From the NCBI GenBank assembly GCA_046349955.1, contig JAXMBI010000009.1, forward strand, positions 62,001 to 126,000: DNA of 64,000 nucleotides, written 5' to 3'. Made by a program: the position numbers and the translations under genes. Positions within the stretch are counted from its first letter, which is position 1, and each line of letters opens with the position of its first letter. The notes under the pieces were generated by a model, which made no database searches, was not told where the DNA came from, and saw only the letters and a program-made list of their open reading frames with translations. Origin of the DNA: JBGAPH01 sp046349955. Lineage in GTDB: Bacteria; Planctomycetota; Planctomycetia; Pirellulales; JBGAPH01. Positions 36,523 through 45,106 of this stretch are shown piece after piece.

Positions 36523-37695
36523 ATGAACTCGCGGGGCACTTCGCTAGACTCGACCGAAGTTCCGCCGCGTCCGGCGGTGGGCGCGGCGAAATCTCTGAGC
36601 CGTTCGGAGAGCTTCGCCGAGAGCTGCGAATGGCACCTGGTCGGACGCCTGACTCGTGAGGATCACCTGCAGAGCATCCCGGTGTCGACCACTCCCTTTT
36701 GGATTGGTCGGCGGCCCGACATGTCGCTCTGCCTCTCGACCCGCACGGTGTCGAGCGTTCACGCCGTGCTGCACCAGGAAGAGGAACTTCTGGTCCGCGA
36801 TCTCGGCAGCACCAACGGAACATTCGTGAACGGCCATCGCGTGCTCGAAGACACGATCGTGCGTGCGGGCGACCTCCTGCAGTTCGCCGACGTGGCTTTC
36901 CGCGTGCAGCCCGATTCCGGGGGGCGTGATTCGGCAACTCAGGACATGGACGTCGAAGACCAGGCGCTGGCTCTGATCCAGTTCGAAAAGCTGCTCTCCA
37001 CGCGGTCGGTGGTGCCCCACTATCAGCCGATCATCGCGCTGCCGGAGCGGGTGACGATCGGCTACGAATCGCTGGCGCGGAGCCGCCTGTATGGGCTGCG
37101 GTTCCCGGCGTCGATCTTTGGCGCCGCGGCCCACTTTCGCAAGGAGGTGGAAACGAGTTGCCTGTTGCGGCACTACGGCGTCACGCAGGCCCGCCACCTG
37201 CCGGGCAACTTTGCCCTCTTTCTAAACACTCACCCCGCCGAGCTCTGCGACACCGACCTGATCGAGTCGCTGCGGCTGCTCCGCGAAACAGCCGGCGAGC
37301 TGCCGATGGTGCTCGAGATTCACGAGTCGTCGGTGACCAGCCCGGCCCGGCTGCGCGAGCTGAAGGCGGCGATCGGCGAGCTCGGCATCCGCTTGGCTTA
37401 CGATGACTTCGGCGCCGGCCACGCGCGGCTGCTGGAACTCTCCGAAGCGCCCCCCGACTTTCTCAAGTTCGACCGCAAGCTGATGCGGGGGATCGACAGC
37501 GCGCCGGTGAGCCGCTGGCGGCTCTTGGCCGATCTGCTCAAGATGAGCCAAGACCTAGAGATCGACGCGATCGCCGAAGGTGTAGAGACCGCTGGCGAAG
37601 CAGCCGCGTGCGAGGACTTGGGTTTTCGGCTCGCGCAAGGCTTCCAGTTCGGCAAGCCGCTGCCGGCCAGCGCGTATCGGGCACGCAGCAGCTAG
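36523..37695 (+). CDS. FHA-EAL protein, probable cyclic-di-GMP phosphodiesterase
   Basis: A 390-aa soluble protein. Residues about 50-135 are an FHA domain with GR, SSVH and STNGTFVNG motifs for phospho-threonine binding. Residues about 155-390 form an EAL domain. The catalytic set is present: E182 in YESLAR, NTHPAEL, EIHESS, the DDFGAGHA pair of acids, the Lys in LKFDRK, IAEGVET and QGFQFGKP. It should therefore cleave cyclic-di-GMP to pGpG, possibly tuned by a phosphorylated partner. No GGDEF domain is present. The combination links Ser/Thr kinase signalling to cyclic-di-GMP. Confidence 0.9.
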   Translation: MNSRGTSLDSTEVPPRPAVGAAKSLSRSESFAESCEWHLVGRLTREDHLQSIPVSTTPFWIGRRPDMSLCLSTRTVSSVHAVLHQEEELLVRDLGSTNGTFVNGHRVLEDTIVRAGDLLQFADVAFRVQPDSGGRDSATQDMDVEDQALALIQFEKLLSTRSVVPHYQPIIALPERVTIGYESLARSRLYGLRFPASIFGAAAHFRKEVETSCLLRHYGVTQARHLPGNFALFLNTHPAELCDTDLIESLRLLRETAGELPMVLEIHESSVTSPARLRELKAAIGELGIRLAYDDFGAGHARLLELSEAPPDFLKFDRKLMRGIDSAPVSRWRLLADLLKMSQDLEIDAIAEGVETAGEAAACEDLGFRLAQGFQFGKPLPASAYRARSS

Positions 37696-37704
37696 CTACG
37701 CTCG

Positions 37705-38514
37705 CTACTCTTTGGGGATCGCGGCCAGAGCCGGGGCTCGCACCGTGCCGAAGTCGATGACGATCGACTCGCTCTCGCCCTCCAGCACCACCTTACGCTC
37801 CAATCCCAGCCACTTCCGCGGCACGCGGTTGGGCACGCCGCACACGCGGGCGAAGGTGCACAGCAAGATCCGCAGATCAAGCCACAAGCCGGCGGTGGCC
37901 GCGTACTCACGGTCGAGCACGATCTTCCGCCGCACGTCGTCGAGCACGGTGTCGGGCGGCAGATTCACTTGCGCGAGGCCAGTAACCCCCGGCGGCACCT
38001 CGAGCCGGGCCAGATAGCCCGGGATCTTCTCCTGCAGTTCCGCGACGATCTCAGGGCGCTCGGGCCGCGGCCCCACGAGCGACATGTCCCCCATGAGCAC
38101 GTTGAGCAACTGCGGCAGTTCATCGAGGTGGTACTTCCGCAGAAACTTGCCCAGCGGGGTGATCCGCGGGTCGCGGCGCGTGGCCCAAACCGCGCCGGTG
38201 CGGGCCTCGGCGTCGCAAGTCATCGACCGCAGTTTGTACATCGTGAACACTCGGCCGCGCAAACCCGAGCGGGTTTGCCGGTAGATGCCTGGCCCCGGAG
38301 AGGTGAGCCGCACCACGACGGCCAAGACCGCCATCAGCGGCAGCCCAGGCACGAGAAAGACGAGGGCCACCAGGCGGTCAAACCAAGATTTGTAGCCCAG
38401 GCGGGCGATGACCGCCGCAGGCGCGTTCCGGGTATCAGAGCCGGGAGCAGCTTCCGAGGAGTGAACGAATTTACGTGGACGGCCGTATTTCTTGCTGGTG
38501 ACCTCGATTGCCAT
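37705..38514 (-). CDS. Sugar transferase, exopolysaccharide initiation
   Basis: A 269-aa bacterial sugar transferase (WcaJ/PglC-like). One N-terminal hydrophobic segment (about 50-75) precedes the catalytic part with GPGIYRQTRSGLRGRVF, YKLRSM, GKFLRKYHLDELPQLLNVL and MSLVGPRPERPE. It transfers a sugar phosphate from a nucleotide sugar to undecaprenyl phosphate, starting exopolysaccharide or O-antigen synthesis. The usual glycosyltransferase cluster is not next to it, so it is isolated in this window. It is convergent with the FHA-EAL gene. Confidence 0.93.
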   Translation of the reverse strand: MAIEVTSKKYGRPRKFVHSSEAAPGSDTRNAPAAVIARLGYKSWFDRLVALVFLVPGLPLMAVLAVVVRLTSPGPGIYRQTRSGLRGRVFTMYKLRSMTCDAEARTGAVWATRRDPRITPLGKFLRKYHLDELPQLLNVLMGDMSLVGPRPERPEIVAELQEKIPGYLARLEVPPGVTGLAQVNLPPDTVLDDVRRKIVLDREYAATAGLWLDLRILLCTFARVCGVPNRVPRKWLGLERKVVLEGESESIVIDFGTVRAPALAAIPKE

Positions 38515-39304
38515 GCGATCCTATCCCAGGTGCTCTCGTGGTAGCGAAACCGAGGTGCGTCTTGCACTTCTTGCCCCGAATGTCCCTCCGCCAGGAACTC
38601 CGGTTGGTCCTGCACGAGCACGGTTGCACGTGCCCTTGTTGAGTCCTGAGGAAGACGCCTGGCGGAGCGCCAGAGCATCGTCAAGGACTCGGCCTGTCTC
38701 GAGCCATGCGGGCCGCTGCGCCCTGCCTCGTGCGCGCGGCCAACGTGTTGCCAGCGGGGATGTCGGCGCATCCGATTGCCCGGATTATGCCGAATAAGCG
38801 GCCAACAACGGTTTTAGCTTAGTCGCCTGCCGAGAATCGGGCAACCGTTTGGAAGGCCTGCGGCGAGGCGTTAGCAGAAAAACACCAAGGAGGCCCCTCT
38901 AGGGGGCTACGAAGGACACTTGGCCTTCCATTGTTGGGCGCCGCACTGTCCAGGTGTTTTCCCTAACCTGAGCGACAGCCGTCTTTTAGCCGAGACCTTG
39001 GGGGGGCAAAACGGCAAGTCTGACCAGGGCGACCAGCATTTCAGCCGCGGCAAAGTCTTCTTGCCAACCCGCGCAGCGTCGACCGGAGCAGTCCGCCGTC
39101 GAAGGTGCCAAAGTCACGGAACGAGTTTGGATACCGCCCTAGCAGCGACCGATTCCCGCCTAATTCTTGTTCTTGCAAGTGCTTGCGAAACTTTATTGCT
39201 GCGCCGCGGTTGGAAGCCGGAGTAACTCTTCACCCGCGCGATCTGACTCGGCCAGCGAAATTGGCCGTGATCGCCGCGTACTCGAACGCAGAGGGAGCGT
39301 GTCT
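38515..39304. other. Intergenic region without supported gene (790 bases)
   Basis: The gap between divergent sugar transferase and the EF-hand protein gene. Open frames here (around 38492-38797 and 38920-39225) show no recognisable homology. A GC-rich hairpin CCCCTCTAGGGG sits near 38895-38906. No RNA gene could be recognised. Confidence 0.4.
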
Positions 39305-39943
39305 ATGACCGGCTACGTCTTGTCGGCAGTGTTGGGATTGTGGGGCGCAGGTTTGGACTCCGCCAATTTACGCCCGTGGGCCACCATGCTTGTGGCGCAA
39401 GCCGCCGCCGGGGCTCCGGCCGCAGCAGACAAGGTCGACGGCGATAAAGACCGAGGCGACGAACGACGCGGACCGCGCGAGGGACGCCGCGGCGGCCGGG
39501 GCCTCGGCCGCGGCCCCGGAGAAGCGCGGGGCGGCCGCCCTGACGCAGGCGAGCGCGCCGAACGGCGCGAGGGCCCCGGCGGCCCCGATCATCGCCCGCG
39601 TCCGCGTGGCCCCGGTCGCGCCAACGGTCGCGAAGGGGGTGAACGCGGACAGCACGCCGTCGGAGAACATCGCCGTGGGCCCCGGCCGGGGTTCGGCCCA
39701 GGCCGTGGCGGACCGGGTGAACACGGCCCGCGTCACGCTGGCCCTGGCCCGCGCGCCGGCGGCCCAGGCCGTCACCAGGGTCCGCCGAGCCGGATGGTCG
39801 GACCTCGCTCTGGCGACAGCTTGTTCGATCAACTCGACCGCGATGGCGATCATGCGATCAGCCGGGCCGAATTCAACCGCGGCATGATGCGGCTGATTGG
39901 CTTCCCAGGACGCCCCACGCCGCCGCGGCCCGAACGCGACTAG
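39305..39943 (+). CDS. Gly/Arg/Pro-rich EF-hand protein
   Basis: A 212-aa protein with a hydrophobic N-terminal segment (about residues 3-34, possible signal peptide), a long stretch (about 45-170) made mostly of Gly, Arg, Pro, Glu and His, predicted to be disordered and strongly charged, and a C-terminal EF-hand. The EF-hand loop reads DRDGDHAISRAEF, with acids at canonical calcium positions. GAGGGAG precedes the ATG. It converges with the FHA/coiled-coil gene, with a shared terminator between them. No family beyond EF-hand is recognised. Confidence 0.75.
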   Translation: MTGYVLSAVLGLWGAGLDSANLRPWATMLVAQAAAGAPAAADKVDGDKDRGDERRGPREGRRGGRGLGRGPGEARGGRPDAGERAERREGPGGPDHRPRPRGPGRANGREGGERGQHAVGEHRRGPRPGFGPGRGGPGEHGPRHAGPGPRAGGPGRHQGPPSRMVGPRSGDSLFDQLDRDGDHAISRAEFNRGMMRLIGFPGRPTPPRPERD

Positions 39944-39966
39944 TTCTCCGCACTCGGCGAAACACA

Positions 39967-40004
39967 AGGACGGCGGCGGCCGCCTAGCGCGCCGCCGCCG
40001 TCCT
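39967..40004. terminator. Bidirectional terminator between two convergent genes
   Basis: A perfect 13-base inverted repeat (AGGACGGCGGCGG and its complement at 39992-40004) around a 12-base loop lies between the convergent EF-hand gene and the FHA/coiled-coil gene, with T-rich sequence on the plus side (GTCGTTTTC). Confidence 0.7.
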
Positions 40005-40028
40005 GTCGTTTTCAAAACGCGTGTCGAA

Positions 40029-42200
40029 TCAGGCGTCCGCCGAATCGGCTTCGTCGCGAACCGTCGGCACGAACGGGGCGTCATCGTCGCTGGTCGGGTG
40101 CGGGACCTTCGTCGACTCGCCGCTCGCCGGCGTGCCCGCGGGGCGCGGTTGGCGCCGTTGACGGGCCGCACGGACCTGCTGGGCGAGAATGCCGGCCTGC
40201 AGGCCCCAGAACACGGCGATCACCAACGCGGCGCCGCCGCTGATGATCTTGAGGGTCGACCAGCCGGGGAGCGCCGCCATCAGCGTTAGGCAGGCCACCA
40301 GTGCGAACACCGACACGATGACCTTACCCACCGCGGCGCTAGCCCAACGCCGATGGGCATAGGCGTCGAGGGCCGTTTGCGCCGAGAGGTTGGCCAACTC
40401 CCGCATGGCCAACAGATCCGAAGACCGCTCGGGAGCTGCGGATTTGCGCGGCGTGGCCGGAACCGGCCGCGGCTCCGCCGCCACGGGCGCCTGCACCGGC
40501 TGCACGGGGGCGGGACGGTAGGTCGTCGGCGAATGCGTCGGCGTCTTCGCCGCCGGCTTGTGCTGCACCGGCGCCTCTCCCCGCACGCGCTGCAGCAGAC
40601 GATTCATGTAGTCCTGAATCGACTCCTCGTGGTCTTCGTCGGCGTGCGACGAGTCAACAGCGCTGGGCGCCTGCGGCGCCTCCTCTTCCTCGGCCGCGTC
40701 GTCAACCACGCTGGGCCAAGCGGGCGGCGATTCCTCGCGTTCGTCTTCGTCGGCTTCGTCATGGTCCGCCGACGTGCGGGGTGCATCCTGCTCCGCTTCG
40801 GTTTCGGCGTCGCGGTCCTTCAACAGCGACAGCGCCCGCAGCCTGGCGAAGACGTCGTCCTCCTGGTTTTCTGCCCCGGACTCGTGGTCGTCACGGGCAG
40901 CCGTAGGCTGGTCGTTTGCCGGTTCTTGGCGTGCGGCGGAGCGAGCCGCTTCGGCCTGGTCCGCGCGTTCGCGTTCCAAGTCGGCCCGCTCCAACTCGAG
41001 CGTGCGCCGCGCATGCTCGAGCCGCTCCGCCTCATCGCTCAACCGTTGTTGTTCTTCCGTCAGACGGGCCTGCTGCTCGCTCCGCTGGGTTTCCCAAGCG
41101 AGCCGCTGCGCCTCGAAGGCGGCCTGCTCGTCGCCCGCCTGCTGGCGGCGCTCCTCGAACTCGCGATTCTCGGCCGCGGCCCGGTCGATTTCTTCGACCC
41201 TGCGATCAAGCTCTTGGCTGCGCAGCCGCGCCTGCTCGTCGTGCCGATCGAGGGCTTCGCTCCGCTCTTCGAGTTCCGCTTGCCGCTCGGCCAGCAGGCG
41301 ACGGTCGGCCTCCATTTGCCGCCGATGCTCGTCGGCCTCCATCTGCAGCCGGTCGAGTTCGGCCTGAGCCAGCCCGAGCGACTCCTCACGGGCGGCGATC
41401 TCCGTCTTGCGGCCCGCCAGCGCGCCGGCGGCCGTCGTTTCGCGGTGAAGTAGTTCGGCGGTCTGACGCTCGACCTCCTGGCGGGCATGGTTCAATTCGA
41501 TCCGCTGGGCGGCCAACTCCGCCCGCGCCACGGCCAGGGATTCCTCCTCTTGGGTTTGCTCGGCGTGGCTGCGCTCGCGGGCGCAATGGGCCTCGGCCCG
41601 CAACTGTTCGAGCTCGGACTGGCCAGCCTGCAGCAGCCGCTGCAAGCGATCGGTTTCGACTCCGGCGGTCGCGGCCGCCGACATGGCGGCCTCAAGCTCC
41701 TGCCGCGCGGTGCGCAGCGTCGCCAGCAACCGGCGGCTGCGCTGCCGGTCGGTGCCGGAGCGGGGGCGAGCCGCGATCGACTCGGGGACGATCGCCTGCG
41801 GAATGATTTCGGTGAACCTGGGCAGCGCCGCCGGTGACTCTGGGAGGCCGGCGGGCGGCGGGCAGGCGACGACTTCGAGCTCCACCGGGCCCACCGCCAG
41901 GAGGTCGCCCGGCGCAAGCGGCGCGGTGTCGAAGCGGCGGCCGTTGAGCCGTGCGGCGGAGCTCCAGGCCTTGGCCACGGTGGCCTCAGCGCCGCGCACG
42001 ATCAGGACCTCGATGGGCTCCAGCGCCGGCCCGGCCAGCCGGAGCGTGGCCCGGCGACCGCCCCCCACGGCGCACTTGCGGGCGTGGAGTTCAACGAGCC
42101 GACCGTCGTGGCGGGTGCCGCGGACGCGGAGCTGCAAAGGGCCGGGGGCAACGGACACGGTCGCGGCTTCGCCGACAGCGGGCGAGACGGTGGTGACCAT
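40029..42200 (-). CDS. FHA-like/coiled-coil membrane protein
   Basis: A 723-aa protein. Residues about 20-120 form a degenerate FHA-like domain (CAVGGGRRATLRL, LNGRRF, LAPGDLLAVG). Residues about 170-470 are long coiled coil, dominated by Glu, Arg, Gln and Ala. An acidic Pro-rich stretch follows, then a conserved-looking segment (about 610-650) and two hydrophobic helices near the C-terminus (about 645-690). The Met at 42200 was chosen as the first with FHA-like homology. It could anchor a coiled-coil scaffold at the membrane. No named family. Confidence 0.75.
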   Translation of the reverse strand: MVTTVSPAVGEAATVSVAPGPLQLRVRGTRHDGRLVELHARKCAVGGGRRATLRLAGPALEPIEVLIVRGAEATVAKAWSSAARLNGRRFDTAPLAPGDLLAVGPVELEVVACPPPAGLPESPAALPRFTEIIPQAIVPESIAARPRSGTDRQRSRRLLATLRTARQELEAAMSAAATAGVETDRLQRLLQAGQSELEQLRAEAHCARERSHAEQTQEEESLAVARAELAAQRIELNHARQEVERQTAELLHRETTAAGALAGRKTEIAAREESLGLAQAELDRLQMEADEHRRQMEADRRLLAERQAELEERSEALDRHDEQARLRSQELDRRVEEIDRAAAENREFEERRQQAGDEQAAFEAQRLAWETQRSEQQARLTEEQQRLSDEAERLEHARRTLELERADLERERADQAEAARSAARQEPANDQPTAARDDHESGAENQEDDVFARLRALSLLKDRDAETEAEQDAPRTSADHDEADEDEREESPPAWPSVVDDAAEEEEAPQAPSAVDSSHADEDHEESIQDYMNRLLQRVRGEAPVQHKPAAKTPTHSPTTYRPAPVQPVQAPVAAEPRPVPATPRKSAAPERSSDLLAMRELANLSAQTALDAYAHRRWASAAVGKVIVSVFALVACLTLMAALPGWSTLKIISGGAALVIAVFWGLQAGILAQQVRAARQRRQPRPAGTPASGESTKVPHPTSDDDAPFVPTVRDEADSADA

Positions 42201-42763
42201 GGGACGGACGTCTCTCGGAGGGCGGTGACGGCAGGGGAGGGCCGCGCGCCGGCGAGGCGGTTTCGCCCCGACGACGCGGATGCTCAACCGAGGTGTAGCT
42301 TTATTTGCCGATTGTGGCAAAACGCCACAACGTCGAGAGAACGCCACAGGGGGCCGCCAGCGGCCGATTCGGCAAAGTTTGCCGATTCTGCTGCATCTGC
42401 GGTCCGATTTTGACGATTATCCCTGTGCCGCAAAACGGGTCGGAATCGACTCCGGGGTTGCGGCCGGGCCGAAGAACGAATTTGCCCGCAGATAATTGTG
42501 GCTCAAGGGTTTGCGCCGGCGGGGACACGCCCCCCGCACAACACGCGTCTAAGGGCTAGTCGGAGCGACCCGTGTGCTCCCAAGTCCGTACTATAGTTTG
42601 GCTGCCAACTTGCATGGCGCAAATAATGCAGATAGTCAGGCCGACGTGATTCGGAAGCGTTTTTGAGGCTCTTTTTCGGAGTTCGACAGCGGCTAGGGGT
42701 GAGGGGGGCCTGCGGGCTCTAACCGCGCAGCCTTTGATCGGACAACCAGAGGTGGAACAGGAC
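42201..42763. promoter_or_regulatory. Divergent intergenic region with palindromic elements
   Basis: A 563-base region between the FHA/coiled-coil gene and the DksA-like gene. It holds a cluster of inverted repeats: TTTGCCGATTGTGGCAAA at 42304-42321, TTGTGGC/GCCACAA around 42312-42330, and CGGCAAA G TTTGCCG at 42370-42384. The unit TTTGCCGATT occurs twice (42304-42313 and 42378-42387). These look like operator sites, with unknown regulator. Beyond this I see no gene. Confidence 0.4.
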
Positions 42764-43210
42764 ATGGCACGTAAAGAAGCAATGGTGAACATGCGGCAGA
42801 TTCTCATCAAGCGGCGTGATGCGCTGCGTCAGGCCCTGGCCGGCGACTTGAGCCTGCTCAAGGAGCTGCGGAATCAGAACTCGGGCGACGTCGTCGACGC
42901 CGCGCTCGATTCCGCCCAGGACGAGATCAGTTCGCAGTTGGCCGAGGTGGAAAGTCGCGAATTGGCCAACATCGAAAACGCCCTCGAGCGGATGCGCGAC
43001 GGCAAGTACGGCCTCTGCGAAGGCTGCAATACGAAGATCGCCGCGGCCCGGCTGAACGCCTTGCCGTATGCGACGTATTGCATCGACTGCCAGCGCGAGG
43101 CCGAAAAGCTGGGCCACGCCCCCGGCGGCGACTCCGACTGGGGCCGCCTGCTCGACGACAGCGGCGACAGCGACGTGTCGATTACCGACATCGAGATCGA
43201 CGTGAGCTAA
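42764..43210 (+). CDS. DksA/TraR-type zinc finger protein
   Basis: A 148-aa protein of the DksA/TraR family. The N-terminal two-thirds is a helical coiled coil; the C4 zinc finger is CEGC (C85, C88) and CIDC (C106, C109), all four ligands intact. DksA acts in the secondary channel of RNA polymerase with ppGpp to control transcription. The length matches DksA (151 aa); a second acid region replaces the classic DxxDxA tip, so functional equivalence is uncertain. The ATG follows GGAAC/AGGTGG-type sequence. Confidence 0.9.
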   Translation: MARKEAMVNMRQILIKRRDALRQALAGDLSLLKELRNQNSGDVVDAALDSAQDEISSQLAEVESRELANIENALERMRDGKYGLCEGCNTKIAAARLNALPYATYCIDCQREAEKLGHAPGGDSDWGRLLDDSGDSDVSITDIEIDVS

Positions 43211-43438
43211 CGACCGCCTGCTGGGCGGCCTGCTTGGCCTTGGTTGCCCGATCGGGTAGAACCAGCGGTCGAACGGGCAGCCCGGCCCAAGAGCTTCCGC
43301 TTGCGAATCACCAGAAGCGCTTGCTGTCCAGGGCGCCGTCGGCCAAGCCCGACTGCACTCCGGGCGGCAAGCGTTTTCTGTTGCCCCCTGGCTCGGAGCC
43401 GCGGGGTGGATGTTCCGCTGGTGCAGGGATAGCAAGTC

Positions 43439-44614
43439 ATGGACTATCGCTTTCTCCGTCGCGCCCCACATGGTTGGGGCTGCTTGGCCGGGCGTGCCGG
43501 TTTTGCCGCCATTTTGGCATGCTGCCTGGCGGCTTTGGCGGCTCCTACGCGGGCCCAAACGCCCGACGACGAGGACCCGACCGCCGAACAGCGCGAAGAG
43601 CTGTACGACTCCCTCGCGCGCGAGGCCGACGAAGTCGCCCGCCTCAGCGGCGTCATCAAGAAGGTGGTCAAGCTGGTGCGCCCGACCGTGGTGCACATCA
43701 ACGCCGAAAAACGCGAGCCTGGCTCACGCTACTCTCGGCAGAGCAGCTCCGTGGAGGAGGCCGGCTCCGGCGTCGTGATCCAACACCAGAGCAAGTTCTA
43801 CGTGCTCACCAACCGGCACGTGATCAAGGACGCCACGCCTGAAAACATTCATATCGAGCTCTCCGACCGCCGGCAGCTCCATCCGCTCAAGGTTTGGTCG
43901 AACGCCGAAACCGACGTGGCGGTGCTCGAAGTTGCGGCGCCGCGCCTGGCAGCCGCGCGCCTGGGCAACAGCGACACCGTCGACATCGGCGATTTCGTGC
44001 TCGCCGTCGGCAGCCCCTTTGCCCTCAGCCATTCGATCACCCTGGGCATCATCAGCGCCAAGAGCCGCCGCGATTTGCAACTCGGCGAAGACGTGCGGTT
44101 TCAGGACTTTCTGCAAACCGACGCCGCAATCAACCCCGGCAACTCGGGCGGACCGCTGATCAATCTGCGGGGCGAGGTGATCGGCATCAACACGGCCATC
44201 GCCACGAACTCGGGGGGCAATGAAGGGATCGGCTTCAGCATTCCGATCAACATGGTGGTGTTCATCGCCCGCCAGTTGATCGAGCGCGGCGAGGTGCAGC
44301 GGGGCTTCTTGGGGGTCACTTGGCACCGCGAGTTCACCCAGACCGATGCGGCCAAGTACGGCCTGCCGGCGCCCCGCGGCGCCTGGATCGAGCGGGTGAC
44401 TCCGAAGTCCCCGGCCGACGAGGCCGACCTGCGGCCCAACGACGTGATCCTGCAGTTCAACAACGTGCGCGTGCAGGACGGCAACCACCTGATCGGGCTC
44501 GTGAGCCTGACTCGAGTGGGCAGCCAAGTGCCGGTCGTCGTGTTTCGCGATGGCGTGGCCGTGCCGCTGAAGGTCGTGCTGGGGGACTGCGCCAAGTACG
44601 AGGCGTGCAAGTAG
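43439..44614 (+). CDS. HtrA/DegP-type serine protease with one PDZ domain
   Basis: A 391-aa periplasmic S1C protease. Residues 1-39 are a signal peptide. The catalytic triad is H127 (TNRHVI), D159 (ETDVAV) and S236 (GNSGGPL), and residues about 290-385 form one PDZ domain (RGFLGVTW, GAWIERVTPKSPADEADLRPND). This layout fits DegQ/DegS-like proteins with a single PDZ. The mature N-terminal part contains an acidic Asp/Glu-rich patch. It folds or degrades misfolded envelope proteins. Confidence 0.93.
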   Translation: MDYRFLRRAPHGWGCLAGRAGFAAILACCLAALAAPTRAQTPDDEDPTAEQREELYDSLAREADEVARLSGVIKKVVKLVRPTVVHINAEKREPGSRYSRQSSSVEEAGSGVVIQHQSKFYVLTNRHVIKDATPENIHIELSDRRQLHPLKVWSNAETDVAVLEVAAPRLAAARLGNSDTVDIGDFVLAVGSPFALSHSITLGIISAKSRRDLQLGEDVRFQDFLQTDAAINPGNSGGPLINLRGEVIGINTAIATNSGGNEGIGFSIPINMVVFIARQLIERGEVQRGFLGVTWHREFTQTDAAKYGLPAPRGAWIERVTPKSPADEADLRPNDVILQFNNVRVQDGNHLIGLVSLTRVGSQVPVVVFRDGVAVPLKVVLGDCAKYEACK

Positions 44615-45106
44615 CCCGCAATCGCCAACGGGCCGAATGCGAAAGCGGCGCATCCGTTTCCGGCTCGAGCCAACGCGTTCGCCGTCGGTTTCGCCAAGCA
44701 CGTCGCCCGCGAGCGGCCGGCGTGAGCCGGCTGACCCTGCGGTGTTCAGCCGGCCCCCCGCAAATTTGTCGGCCAGCTTGCGCTGGGCCGCGCGCCATTT
44801 TCGTTTCTTGCGACCCTTGCGTTTGCGGCCTGGGCAAACTGATCGTGTCGCGCAATCGCCTCGGCTGGGGAAAGGCCTAAGCGTCGTCCGCATCACAACG
44901 CGCGCGCTGATAAAAATTCGTTCGCTTGCTAGCGCACCTTTGTTGACCCTGGGTGTCGTCGTTGCAATACTCAAGACACTCCTAGAGCGACCTAGGGTAA
45001 TCCACCCAAGGCCGCTCCGGCCGCGGTCTGGGATGGCGGCCGACTGAATCCCCTGAATGCCACCAGAAGGGAGACAGGAACGCCTGCGCCGTTCCTGGCT
45101 GCGCCT
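44615..45106. other. Intergenic region with a repeat and a candidate promoter
   Basis: About 490 bases. A GC-rich repeat-like stretch at about 44711-44756 contains GCCGGCGTGAGCCGGCTGAC and a partial complement. A promoter-like pair lies at 44943-44971. No gene is supported. Confidence 0.4.
44943..44971 (+). promoter_or_regulatory. Candidate promoter for the methyltransferase gene
   Basis: TTGACC (44943-44948), a 17-base spacer and AATACT (44966-44971) give a moderate vegetative promoter match about 135 bases before the start at 45107. Confidence 0.35.

Noticed and set aside
38492..39225. Two plus-strand frames of about 100 codons in the 790-base gap
   Set aside because: No homology or start signals; best treated as non-coding.
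39480..39800. Apparent tandem repeat region considered as a CRISPR or satellite
   Set aside because: The repetition is of Gly/Arg/Pro codons inside a coding sequence and has no regular spacer structure.
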